Shown here piece after piece: positions 1-6,839 of a stretch of 12,404 nt of DNA. This DNA comes from an uncultured Bacilli bacterium (GTDB lineage: Bacteria > Bacillota_I > Bacilli_A > RF39 > UBA660), in contig CANRAT010000043.1 of NCBI GenBank assembly GCA_947628685.1, forward strand, positions 1 to 12,404, read 5' to 3'. A program made the translations under genes and the position numbers. The notes below the pieces were generated by a model. It was given only the letters and a program-made list of their open reading frames with translations. It was not told the origin of the DNA and ran no database searches. Position 1 is the first letter of the stretch, and the number at the start of each line of letters is the position of its first letter.

Positions 1-11
1 GAAATTATAGG

Positions 12-50
12 CGAAAAAAATAGCTAAAGTTCGCTATTTTTTCGTGTTTT
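12..50 (+). terminator. Intrinsic terminator of an upstream gene (outside window)
   Basis: A hairpin pairs C12-C24 (CG, seven A, TAGC) with G33-G44 (GCTA, six T, CG), with one extra A on the left arm and an 8-nt loop. T-rich DNA follows. The A-rich left arm would let it work in both directions. It separates an unseen left-hand gene from the promoter at 116. Confidence 0.7.
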
Positions 51-115
51 TATATTTATTAGCTGTGAATAGTAACATAGAATAACTATATTTTTAAATA
101 ATTTTATAATATTTC

Positions 116-144
116 TTGACAAATTTGAAGAATAATGCTAGTAT
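116..144 (+). promoter_or_regulatory. Sigma-A type promoter of the surface-protein gene
   Basis: Perfect TTGACA at 116-121, 17-bp spacer, TAGTAT at 139-144 with an extended -10 TG at 136-137. Transcription would start near 151, giving a leader of about 24 nt with GAGGGGG at 161-167, eight bases before the ATG at 175. Confidence 0.8.
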
Positions 145-174
145 ATATATCATTAAATGTGAGGGGGACTAATT

Positions 175-1584
175 ATGTACGAAGAAAGAAAAGAAAAATT
201 TTCATTTAAAAGTTTCTTTTTAACACTTTTATTAGTTATATTATTTATATTTTTAATGTTATGGATATTTCCCACTAGATGGGATGTAAAAAAGTTACAA
301 AGTGATTATGATTTAGACAGATTATCAGTACTTTATGACGAGATATTCGCACAAAATGTAGCAAGAATGAAAGATGCCGCTATTGGGTATTTTACAAATG
401 AAAGAATGCCTCAAGAAATAGGGGATTCAAAAAAATTAACTTTAAAAGAAATGTATGATTTACACTTAGTATTGCAATTAAAGGATAAAGATGGTAATCC
501 TTGCGATACCTCTAAATCTTATGTTGAAATGACTAAATATACTGATGAGTATAGATTAAAAGTAAATTTAAGTTGTGGAGAATATGAAGATTATATTATA
601 GTTTATTTAGGATGTTATGATTATTGTGATGGAATATGCGAAAAAAGAGCAGATACACCTTTAAAACCATCTACTCCAAATAATCTTGATAATAAGCCAA
701 GTAATCCAGATAATCCAGACAATCCAGATAATCCAGATAATCCAGATAATCCAGACAATCCAGATAATCCGGATAATCCAGATAATCCAGACAATCCAGA
801 TAATCCACCAGATAAACCTCCTATAAATGATAAATACTTGTATGAATATAGATTAGATGTTCAAGATTCAAAAACTTGTAAGGCGTGGTCTAATTGGCAG
901 AAAAAAGAGGTTAAACCAAGTGATTTAGTTCAGGTAGAGACTAAAGAAGTTAAGGAACTTACAGGATATAAAACGGTTAAGGTTCCAGTTACAAAGACTG
1001 AAAAAGTTAAAAAACAAGTACAACAAAGATATATAAGTGGTTATGTAACTGAAGTTGTATTTGTAGGTACAGAAGAGGTTCAAATTGGAACAACTAAACA
1101 AAAAGTTAAAGAAAAAGTAATAGTTGATTATATCGAGGTTGCAACAGGTAGGGTAGGAAAAGGTCCTAAAGCGCCTAAAAATACAGACAAAGAACATTAT
1201 AAAAACATTACCGCACATACTCAAAAGGGTACTTGTTCATATTGTGAAGATGAAACATATTATACTTGGGATATTTATTCTGTTGAACCTGTATATGATA
1301 TTGTAGAGGTTACTAAAGATGTACCAGTATATAAAACTATAAATGTATATGAAACAAGAGAAGTTCCAATATATGATTATAGAACTGTAGAAATTGAAGA
1401 AGAAGTAACTAAAACAACGTATGAAGAAAAGAAAATACCACAATATGGTAATATTAAATATTATAGATACAAGAATTGTGAAATTATAAAAGGATATTCT
1501 GATGTTAAATGGAGTGAAAGCAAATTTGATTCTTATTTAATAGGCAAAGGATATAAACTTACAGGTAATGTAAAGAAAGCATAA
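175..1584 (+). CDS. Single-pass membrane surface protein with NPD repeat
   Basis: I do not recognise a named family. Residues 1-12 are charged and cytoplasmic-like, residues 13-32 form one hydrophobic membrane segment, and the rest should lie outside the cell. Residues about 55-155 form a small Cys-containing domain (Cys at 110, 134, 147, 151 and 155). Residues 177-211 are an Asn-Pro-Asp repeat that probably acts as an extended stalk or wall spacer. The remainder is rich in Val/Thr/Lys/Glu beta-type segments in two stretches (about 250-315 and 375-445), with a Cys-x-x-Cys near 357-360. There is no LPXTG motif or C-terminal anchor, so retention would be through the N-terminal helix. The ATG at 175 is well placed after GAGGGGG. 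It is a single-gene unit with its own promoter and terminator. A surface or adhesive role is inferred from architecture only. Confidence 0.75.
   Translation: MYEERKEKFSFKSFFLTLLLVILFIFLMLWIFPTRWDVKKLQSDYDLDRLSVLYDEIFAQNVARMKDAAIGYFTNERMPQEIGDSKKLTLKEMYDLHLVLQLKDKDGNPCDTSKSYVEMTKYTDEYRLKVNLSCGEYEDYIIVYLGCYDYCDGICEKRADTPLKPSTPNNLDNKPSNPDNPDNPDNPDNPDNPDNPDNPDNPDNPDNPDNPPDKPPINDKYLYEYRLDVQDSKTCKAWSNWQKKEVKPSDLVQVETKEVKELTGYKTVKVPVTKTEKVKKQVQQRYISGYVTEVVFVGTEEVQIGTTKQKVKEKVIVDYIEVATGRVGKGPKAPKNTDKEHYKNITAHTQKGTCSYCEDETYYTWDIYSVEPVYDIVEVTKDVPVYKTINVYETREVPIYDYRTVEIEEEVTKTTYEEKKIPQYGNIKYYRYKNCEIIKGYSDVKWSESKFDSYLIGKGYKLTGNVKKA
703..807 (+). repeat. 9-bp tandem repeat (Asn-Pro-Asp), 11 units plus partial
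   Basis: Eleven consecutive copies of AATCCAGAY (703-801) are followed by a partial AATCCA (802-807). They are in frame as Asn-Pro-Asp. Variants are limited to the last base (T/C) and one CCG for CCA near 770. Gain or loss of units keeps frame and would change only the length of the linker. Confidence 0.95.
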
Positions 1585-1608
1585 AAAAGTGTTTAATGCA
1601 CTTTTTTT
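1583..1608 (+). terminator. Intrinsic terminator of the surface-protein gene
   Basis: A six-A GTG arm (1583-1591) pairs with CAC plus six T (1599-1607), with a 7-nt loop and a run of seven T. It overlaps the TAA stop codon at 1582-1584. Confidence 0.85.
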
Positions 1609-1621
1609 GCTGTATTTTTGT

Positions 1622-1650
1622 TTGACAAAGATGATTTGATGTGTTAAGAT
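1622..1650 (+). promoter_or_regulatory. Sigma-A type promoter of the 139-aa gene
   Basis: TTGACA at 1622-1627, exact 17-bp spacer, TAAGAT at 1645-1650. The expected start near 1657 gives a leader of about 24 nt containing AGGAGGTG at 1669-1676. Confidence 0.8.
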
Positions 1651-1680
1651 AGATGTAGTATAGAATACAGGAGGTGAACT

Positions 1681-2100
1681 ATGAAAGAAACATATGTATT
1701 TGATTATGTAAACGAGAATGAATATAGAAAATTAGAAAGATCAATAAAAAAATATAATATGCTTGCTTATAAAAAATTGTATTTTGAGTACTATCCTGCA
1801 CTAAAAGAAGGAAATTTTCTTGGAAAACTTATTTCGACTAACCAAAACAATCAAACTTCTAATTATGAATTAAAATTACCAACGGATGCTATGTTTTCAA
1901 AAGTTCACGGTGATATAAGATTATATTATACAGTCTACAATAAAGAAAAAATTGTAATGCTAGACAAATTTGAGCCATTTGAAATATTAAGTGAAGGTCA
2001 TGCATCAGAACTTGTTACTTATAAAGGCGTAATGGTATCAAAGGAACATGCAGAAAAAGATATGTTTAAAATAAATTTATTAAATATGATTCAAAAATAA
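1681..2100 (+). CDS. Hypothetical 139-aa cytosolic protein
   Basis: I do not recognise the family. The product is soluble, without a signal peptide or membrane segment, and rich in Lys, Glu and Tyr. The first 40 residues look helical and charged (NENEYRKLERSIKKYN). Residues about 50-115 look like alternating beta strands (for example LGKLIST, IRLYYTVY, IVMLDKFEPFEIL). The start is certain in practice: a near-perfect Shine-Dalgarno AGGAGGTG ends 4 bases before the ATG. It is transcribed alone between a consensus promoter and a terminator, so it is probably well expressed. No function can be assigned. Confidence 0.75.
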   Translation: MKETYVFDYVNENEYRKLERSIKKYNMLAYKKLYFEYYPALKEGNFLGKLISTNQNNQTSNYELKLPTDAMFSKVHGDIRLYYTVYNKEKIVMLDKFEPFEILSEGHASELVTYKGVMVSKEHAEKDMFKINLLNMIQK

Positions 2101-2124
2101 AAAAGTTAAATAAAACTTTTTTTT
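2099..2124 (+). terminator. Intrinsic terminator of the 139-aa gene
   Basis: A six-A GTT arm (2099-2107) pairs with AAC plus T-run (2114-2122), with a 6-nt loop and eight T in total. It overlaps the stop codon. Confidence 0.8.
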
Positions 2125-2225
2125 CATATATTTAAAATTATTGAATAAGATATTATATATTTATTGATTAAAGTCGTAAAAGGTAAAACTTTTTACCGGA
2201 TGCTCTAATTTTTTTTAAAAAAGTA

Positions 2226-2254
2226 TTGCATCTTACTTAAATTTATGATATATT
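2226..2254 (+). promoter_or_regulatory. Promoter of the tRNA pair
   Basis: TTGCAT at 2226-2231, 17-bp spacer, TATATT at 2249-2254 with extended -10 TG at 2246-2247. The predicted start near 2261 lies about 7 nt before the first tRNA. The two tRNAs, 9 nt apart, should be co-transcribed. Confidence 0.65.
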
Positions 2255-2267
2255 AAATAAGTCAGAT

Positions 2268-2344
2268 GGATCTTTAGCTCAGTTGGTTAGAGCATCCGGC
2301 TCATAACCGGGCGGTCGTAGGTTCGAGTCCTACAAGATCCACCA
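2268..2344 (+). tRNA. tRNA with CAT anticodon (probable Ile2, else elongator Met)
   Basis: A complete cloverleaf is visible: acceptor GGATCTT (2268-2274) with AAGATCC (2334-2340), D stem GCTC/GAGC, anticodon loop CTCATAA with CAT at 2302-2304, T stem GTAGG/CCTAC, discriminator A and encoded CCA. G1-C72 excludes the typical initiator mismatch. The body resembles, from memory, Bacillota tRNA-Ile(CAU), whose C34 is turned into lysidine by TilS, more than elongator tRNA-Met. The base pair at 4-69 is U-A, so the identity remains open. Confidence 0.93.
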
Positions 2345-2353
2345 TTTTTATTT

Positions 2354-2438
2354 GCGAGTGTGGCGAAATTGGCAGACGCACTAGACTTAGGATCTAGCGG
2401 AGTAATCCATGGGGGTTCAAGTCCCTTCACTCGCACCA
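2354..2438 (+). tRNA. tRNA-Leu (TAG anticodon)
   Basis: A class II tRNA with a long variable arm. Acceptor GCGAGTG (2354-2360) pairs with CACTCGC (2428-2434). The anticodon stem CTAGA/TCTAG encloses loop CTTAGGA with anticodon TAG at 2388-2390. The T loop is TTCAAGT, and A plus an encoded CCA ends at 2438. It reads CUN leucine codons. Its last 12 bases recur imperfectly at 3782-3793. Confidence 0.95.
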
Positions 2439-2448
2439 TTGACGAATC

Positions 2449-2468
2449 TATTCGAACTTTTTCGAATA
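2449..2468 (+). terminator. Hairpin after tRNA-Leu, possible weak terminator
   Basis: TATTCGAA (2449-2456) pairs perfectly with TTCGAATA (2461-2468) across a CTTT loop, 10 nt past the tRNA 3' end. No T-run follows, so it may be a processing or partial termination signal. Confidence 0.4.
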
Positions 2469-2517
2469 TTGATATATATGAATGCTAGTTAATGATACTG
2501 GTATTTTTTATAATCAC

Positions 2518-2548
2518 AGGTAATTTTGATATACTTGTCAAAATACCT
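2518..2548. repeat. Imperfect inverted repeat upstream of the DUF3592-like gene
   Basis: AGGTA-A-TTTTGA (2518-2529) pairs with TCAAAATACCT (2538-2548) around an 8-nt loop with one bulged A. The sequence TTGTCAAAA occurs at 2535-2543 and again at 2566-2574. No T-tail follows, so an operator or attachment-type site is more likely than a terminator. The rest of 2469-2702 is AT-rich DNA without a clear promoter. Confidence 0.45.
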
Positions 2549-2702
2549 AGAGGGTTAATTATTTTGTCAAAACAAACTATACTTTAAATAACAAACAAGT
2601 AATTACCAATTTATTTAAGAAAATTAAGTAATAATAATTTTTAAAAAATAAATATATGATATAACTTTAACAGAGTTTATATAAAAGGAGAAATTAAGTT
2701 GT

Positions 2703-3716
2703 ATGATAAATAAAAGTTACAAAGATGATGATGCTGTAATAAATAATAAATATATAGCAACAATTATAAAATATGGGAATACAATTAAAACTATTAATAC
2801 TAGAGTATTATTTAAAGCAAAGGGAAAGACTTATGTAAAAAAAATTAAAGAAAAAAATAAATTACGTCCTAAAAAATATGTTGAATCAGAAAGCGTTAAT
2901 ATTATTTGTAATGACTTAAATAACGATTATGTTATTATTGATTCAGACAATATGAGTTATTATAATAAATATTTATTAATTTTATGTGTAATAGGAATAT
3001 TTGCTGGTATAATATTACCAATTCTAGTAGGTGTTAGGATAGGTAAAATCTCTATTATGCATATTATAGTTTGTTTTGTATTTTTTAGTTTAATTATGTT
3101 TTTATACGTACTCTACATTTATTATATTCAACCAAAAAAAAGGTATAAAAAATACACAGCAATAACTGAGGGTCAAATAATTGATTATAGAAGAACAGAA
3201 AATCTTCATAATCCAGAAGACAGTATTCATTGCGATTATAATATAATGTATAAATTTAAGGACTCTAATGGAAATATTATTCATTCTGTCTTAAATAGAT
3301 ATTCAGCTCAATTATTATATAAAGATTATCCTATAAATAAAAAGGTTATAATTAGATATAATCCTTTAAAAAGTTGTGAATCATGTTTAGAAGATGAATA
3401 CAAAAGTATATACACAAAAGAAAAAATTGTTAAAAATGGAATTGTTGAAATGATGACAACTGGCCTAGTAACTAATATAACAGTTAAATGCATTGATGAA
3501 GATGTTGCAGATGATTTAAAAGAATATTTTTTGTCAGATTTAATTGAATGTGAATATACTATTTCTAATACTACATATAAAACATATAGCTTATTTTCAG
3601 TCACGCACAATATGTTTAAGATAGGCGATTCAATTAGGATTTTTTATGATAATAATGATAAGAATGTTTTTTGGTGTGATACCAAAACTAAATATGGTAG
3701 ATATGATAAGATTTAA
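2703..3716 (+). CDS. DUF3592-like membrane protein, function unknown
   Basis: 337 residues with two membrane helices at about 90-110 and 117-141, joined by a short loop. Soluble parts flank them on both sides. The segment at about 152-226 matches the pattern of DUF3592 proteins: a strand start (EGQIIDY), a central strand followed by DSNGN, then a YP-(x)n-VIIRYNP ending. The stretches at about 17-80 and 250-325 have a similar beta layout (for example IRIFYDNNDKN), so the protein may hold three related beta modules, two of them degenerate. Four Cys lie in the later modules (177, 225, 228 and 263). AAAGGAG at 2684-2690 precedes the ATG by 12 nt, which is long but has no better alternative. The gene sits alone between tRNA-Leu and the imperfect copy of its 3' end. 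No function is known for the family. Confidence 0.7.
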   Translation: MINKSYKDDDAVINNKYIATIIKYGNTIKTINTRVLFKAKGKTYVKKIKEKNKLRPKKYVESESVNIICNDLNNDYVIIDSDNMSYYNKYLLILCVIGIFAGIILPILVGVRIGKISIMHIIVCFVFFSLIMFLYVLYIYYIQPKKRYKKYTAITEGQIIDYRRTENLHNPEDSIHCDYNIMYKFKDSNGNIIHSVLNRYSAQLLYKDYPINKKVIIRYNPLKSCESCLEDEYKSIYTKEKIVKNGIVEMMTTGLVTNITVKCIDEDVADDLKEYFLSDLIECEYTISNTTYKTYSLFSVTHNMFKIGDSIRIFYDNNDKNVFWCDTKTKYGRYDKI

Positions 3717-3781
3717 TATGATAAATATTAACAATAATAATTTATTTTTCTAATTAATAAAAAAAGTTGTAGATAACTACG

Positions 3782-3799
3782 TCATTCGCACCAAATTGA
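3782..3799 (+). repeat. Imperfect copy of the tRNA-Leu 3' end (candidate attachment site)
   Basis: TCATTCGCACCA (3782-3793) matches the last 12 bases of tRNA-Leu (2427-2438) with one difference. After two extra A it continues as TTGA, just as the tRNA is followed by TTGA (2439-2442). The bases before it do not form a tRNA. The rest of the 3717-4013 gap holds the rpsO promoter and leader. Confidence 0.45.
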
Positions 3800-3906
3800 T
3801 TCCAATAATATTGTAGTAGAGATTGCTATTAACCATAATTTTTTTAAACACTACAATTTTTAATAAAATCGTTTTCAATAAAATTATGCAAATTTATAAA
3901 ACATAC

Positions 3907-3935
3907 TTGCATATTTTATTTAAATGGTGTATATT
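3907..3935 (+). promoter_or_regulatory. Probable rpsO promoter
   Basis: TTGCAT at 3907-3912, 17-bp spacer, TATATT at 3930-3935. A start near 3942 would give a leader of about 72 nt containing the hairpin at 3952-3983. Confidence 0.6.
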
Positions 3936-3951
3936 ATTACTGTACTTATTT

Positions 3952-3983
3952 CTTGGTGAAGAAAATCTCCGATTTTCACTAGG
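3952..3983 (+). promoter_or_regulatory. Hairpin in rpsO leader, possible S15 autoregulatory element
   Basis: CTTGGTGA (3952-3959) pairs with TCACTAGG (3976-3983) using two G-T pairs. AAATC (3963-3967) pairs with GATTT (3971-3975), with loop TCC and an AGA bulge on the left arm. It has no T-tail and lies 17 nt before the Shine-Dalgarno, as expected for a leader structure. S15 commonly represses its own translation in other bacteria by binding its leader. That this hairpin does so is inference. Confidence 0.45.
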
Positions 3984-4013
3984 TGTAAGCGAATATATGA
4001 AAGGAGAAAAGTT

Positions 4014-4283
4014 ATGGCTTTAACAAAAGAAAAAAAATCTGAAATAATAGAGAAATTTGGAAAAGATAAAAATGATACAGGCTCAATTGAAGTACAAATT
4101 GCTATATTAACAGAAGAGATTAATGCTTTGACTGAACATTTTAAAACACATCCACAAGATAATCATTCTAAACGTGGTTTACTACACAAAGTAGGTCAAA
4201 GAAAAAGTTTACTTAACTATTTAATTGAAAACGATGTTACTAGATATCGTAAGATAGTTAAAGATTTAGGCTTAAGAAAATAA
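4014..4283 (+). CDS. rpsO: 30S ribosomal protein S15
   Basis: 89 residues, the standard length. It binds the central domain of 16S rRNA (the h20-h22 three-way junction) and nucleates assembly of the platform with S6/S18. The family signatures are clear: DTGSIEVQIAILTEEI at 21-36, then HPQDNHSKRGLLHKVGQRKSLLNYL at about 46-70, covering the conserved His/Asp and basic residues that contact rRNA. The ATG is set by AAAGGAG at 4000-4006, 7 nt upstream. It lies upstream of pnp, an arrangement widespread in bacteria, here with one small gene between. Confidence 0.98.
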   Translation: MALTKEKKSEIIEKFGKDKNDTGSIEVQIAILTEEINALTEHFKTHPQDNHSKRGLLHKVGQRKSLLNYLIENDVTRYRKIVKDLGLRK

Positions 4284-4295
4284 TTATAAAAACGT

Positions 4296-4317
4296 AGACA
4301 CTATTTTCATAGTGTCT
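4296..4317 (+). terminator. Hairpin between rpsO and the downstream genes, partial terminator
   Basis: AGACACTAT (4296-4304) pairs perfectly with ATAGTGTCT (4309-4317) across a TTTC loop, followed by only TTAATTT. The 9-bp stem with a weak T-tail suggests attenuation or an mRNA processing site rather than full termination. No clear promoter is seen before the next genes. Confidence 0.6.
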
Positions 4318-4338
4318 TTAATTTGGAGGATGACAACT

Positions 4339-4668
4339 TTGAAAACTGAAAATTTGTTTTTTGCGTATGTTTTTTATGTTAAAGATATTATAGATGGCAT
4401 TCCACAAGTAGAATGCAGTGGTTTAACTGTAGTATATAAAAAGAAAATTTTAAATAAAATTCGTTATATTCCTTTAGAGACAAAAAAGAAATATAAAATT
4501 GAAACTTTTTCCAATTTATATAATTTAAAAGTTTCAGAATCTTTTATAACACTAGATCAATTAATTCCATTTGATGTCATCGCATTACATTTGAATCAAA
4601 AAACTACTCATAACGTTAAAAAGAAACAATTATTAAAACAAGCATTAGAAATGAAAAATAAAATATAA
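4339..4668 (+). CDS. Small unknown protein between rpsO and pnp
   Basis: 109 residues from the chosen start. I do not recognise the family. It has no membrane segment of convincing length (the stretch NLFFAYVFYV near the N-terminus is short). The middle is Lys-rich with beta-type stretches (GLTVVYKKK, IRYIPLETKKKYKIETF) and the C-terminus is a basic helix (VKKKQLLKQALEMKNKI). TTG at 4339 is preferred because GGAGG (4325-4329) lies 9 nt before it. An in-frame ATG at 4330 directly abuts that GGAGG, and a GTG at 4312 lies inside the rpsO hairpin. It is 32 nt before pnp, so probably in the same transcript. A basic small protein here might act on RNA or ribosomes, but that is a guess from position. 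Confidence 0.65.
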   Translation: MKTENLFFAYVFYVKDIIDGIPQVECSGLTVVYKKKILNKIRYIPLETKKKYKIETFSNLYNLKVSESFITLDQLIPFDVIALHLNQKTTHNVKKKQLLKQALEMKNKI

Positions 4669-4700
4669 ATTAATATATTATTTGAGGTTAGGGTGATAAA

Positions 4701-6830
4701 ATGAAGAAAGTATATGAATTAGATTTTAGAGGAAGAAAATTAACAGTAGAAATAGGAGAACTTGCAAAACAAGCGAGTGGTTCGGTACTTGTAAGATATG
4801 GAGATACCGTAATATTATCAACGGTTGTAGTAAGTAAAACTGCTAATGTTTTATCTGACTTTTTCCCACTTATGGTTTTATATCAAGAAAAATTATATTC
4901 AGTTGGTAAGATACCTGGTGGATTTATAAAAAGAGAAGGTAGACCAACAGATCAAGCAACTCTTGCAGCCCGTATGATTGATAGACCAATGAGACCAATG
5001 TTTCCTGAAGATTTTAAAAATGAAGTGCAAATAGTAAATACAGTACTTTCAGTTGATCCAGATAATTCTCCAGAAATGGCTGCAATGTTTGGTTCATCAC
5101 TATGTACTTGTATATCTAAAATTCCATTTGATGGACCAATTGCGGGTGTCAAAGTAGGAAGAATTGATGGAAAATTTATAATTAATCCAACAGTTTCAGA
5201 ATCAGAAAAATCAGATATAGACTTAACTGTTGCAGGAACAATTGATGCGATAAATATGGTTGAAGCAGGTTCAAAAGAAGTTTCAGAAGAAGATATGCTT
5301 GAAGCACTTATGTTTGGACATGAAGCAGTAAAAGAATTATGTGAATTTGAGAAAAAAATAATTGATGAAGTTGGAGAAGAAAAGATGGAGTATGAGGTTT
5401 TAGAAATATCTGATACTCTAAGAAGTGAGGTTAAACAGTATTGTAGTGAAAGACTTGATAGTGCTCTACGAATAAAAGATAAGTTAACTAAATATAATAC
5501 AATAGATGCCTTAAAAGAAGAGATAGTTTCAAAATATGAAACAGAAAATAATAATTTAAGCGAAGAGGATTTAAATAAATTACTTACAAGTGTTAAACTT
5601 GTATTTGGGGAAATAGAATATGAATTATTTAGATCTATAGTAGTTAAAGAGCATTTAAGAGCAGATGGCAGAACCATGACTGAAATAAGACCAATATCTA
5701 CAGATATAGATTTACTACCTAGAACACATGGTTCAGCACTATTCACACGTGGTGAGACTCAAAGTCTAAGTGTAACTACACTAGGCGCACTTGGTGAACA
5801 TCAAATACTTGATGGCTTAGATTTAGAAACAGAAAAAAGATTTATGTTACACTATAACTTCCCACAATTTTCAGTTGGTGAAACAGGTAGGTATGGCGCA
5901 CCAGGTAGAAGAGAAATAGGACATGGCGCACTAGGCGAAAGAGCTTTAGCTCAAGTAATACCAAGTGAAGAAGAATTTCCATATACTATAAGAGTCGTAT
6001 CAGAAATACTTGAATCAAATGGTTCATCATCACAGGCAAGTATTTGTGCTGGATGTATGAGTTTAATGGCAGCAGGAGTTCCTATTAAAGCACCCGTTGC
6101 TGGAATTGCTATGGGACTTATAACTTATGGAGATGATTATACTATTTTAACAGACATACAAGGTATGGAAGATCATTTAGGAGATATGGATTTTAAAGTA
6201 GCAGGTACAAGAAATGGTATATGCGCACTCCAGATGGATATTAAAATAAAAGGTATAACAAAGAATATCTTAAAAGAAGCACTTGAACAAGCAAAAGTTG
6301 CTCGTATGGAAATACTAGATAAAATAGAATCACAAATACCAGAACCTAGAAAAGAAGTAAGTAAATATGCACCTAAAACTATGGTATTTATGATAGACCC
6401 ATTAAAAATAAAAGAAGTAATAGGTAAAGGCGGAGAAACTATTACAAGAATTATACTTGAAGCAAGTAATGTTACATCTGTTAATGATGTAAATGCAGTT
6501 AAAGTAGATTTAGAAGATGATGGTAGGGTAGTTATATACCATACTAATCAAGATATAATTGAAAAAACTGCAAATATGATTAAAGATGTAGTTAGAACTC
6601 CAGAAGAAGGAAAAATTTATAATGCAAAGGTAGTTAAAATAATAGATTCTGGTTGTTTTGTAGAAATTTGGCCAGGTTGTGAAGGAATGGTTCATATATC
6701 TGAACTTAATACAGATAGAGTAGAAAAAGTTACAGATATAGTTAAAGAAGGAGACGAAATTATCGTAAAATGTTTAGGTTACGATAAACGTGGAAGATTA
6801 AATTTCTCTAGAAAGGCTGCAATAAAATAA
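4701..6830 (+). CDS. pnp: Polyribonucleotide nucleotidyltransferase (PNPase)
   Basis: 709 residues, full family length. A cytosolic trimeric 3'-5' exoribonuclease that splits RNA with phosphate to give nucleoside diphosphates, and works in mRNA decay. Domain order: first RNase PH domain (about 1-145, with GGFIKREGRPTD in the RNA-binding loop), helical linker (about 150-310), second catalytic RNase PH domain (about 312-545), KH domain (GKGG at 575-578) and S1 domain (about 622-700). The catalytic residues match the E. coli D486/D492/K494 set: D491, D497 and K499 in EDHLGDMDFK, followed by LQMDIKIKGIT. The start follows a GAGGTTAGGGTGA-type Shine-Dalgarno. ndk starts 9 nt after its stop, so the two are likely co-transcribed; the NDPs PNPase releases are the substrates of NDP kinase. 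Confidence 0.99.
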   Translation: MKKVYELDFRGRKLTVEIGELAKQASGSVLVRYGDTVILSTVVVSKTANVLSDFFPLMVLYQEKLYSVGKIPGGFIKREGRPTDQATLAARMIDRPMRPMFPEDFKNEVQIVNTVLSVDPDNSPEMAAMFGSSLCTCISKIPFDGPIAGVKVGRIDGKFIINPTVSESEKSDIDLTVAGTIDAINMVEAGSKEVSEEDMLEALMFGHEAVKELCEFEKKIIDEVGEEKMEYEVLEISDTLRSEVKQYCSERLDSALRIKDKLTKYNTIDALKEEIVSKYETENNNLSEEDLNKLLTSVKLVFGEIEYELFRSIVVKEHLRADGRTMTEIRPISTDIDLLPRTHGSALFTRGETQSLSVTTLGALGEHQILDGLDLETEKRFMLHYNFPQFSVGETGRYGAPGRREIGHGALGERALAQVIPSEEEFPYTIRVVSEILESNGSSSQASICAGCMSLMAAGVPIKAPVAGIAMGLITYGDDYTILTDIQGMEDHLGDMDFKVAGTRNGICALQMDIKIKGITKNILKEALEQAKVARMEILDKIESQIPEPRKEVSKYAPKTMVFMIDPLKIKEVIGKGGETITRIILEASNVTSVNDVNAVKVDLEDDGRVVIYHTNQDIIEKTANMIKDVVRTPEEGKIYNAKVVKIIDSGCFVEIWPGCEGMVHISELNTDRVEKVTDIVKEGDEIIVKCLGYDKRGRLNFSRKAAIK

Positions 6831-6839
6831 TGGTGAAAT

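Noticed and set aside
703..807. Short regular repeats as a CRISPR array
   Set aside because: Units are 9 bp with no spacers and are in frame as Asn-Pro-Asp within a coding sequence.
2101..2267. T-box or other riboswitch upstream of the tRNAs
   Set aside because: No coding gene follows, no T-box bulge sequence is seen, and the tRNA-complementary 13-mer lies upstream of the predicted promoter.
2703..3716. Toxin or phage protein in the possible island
   Set aside because: The only recognisable pattern is DUF3592-like with two membrane helices; there is no partner gene or toxin motif.
3823..4023. 66-aa ORF before and overlapping rpsO
   Set aside because: It has no ribosome site, runs through the rpsO promoter, leader hairpin and Shine-Dalgarno, and its product looks like translated AT-rich DNA.
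4952..5746. 264-aa antisense ORF inside pnp
   Set aside because: Shadow of the pnp reading frame: Ser/Ile-rich, no family signature, no ribosome site.
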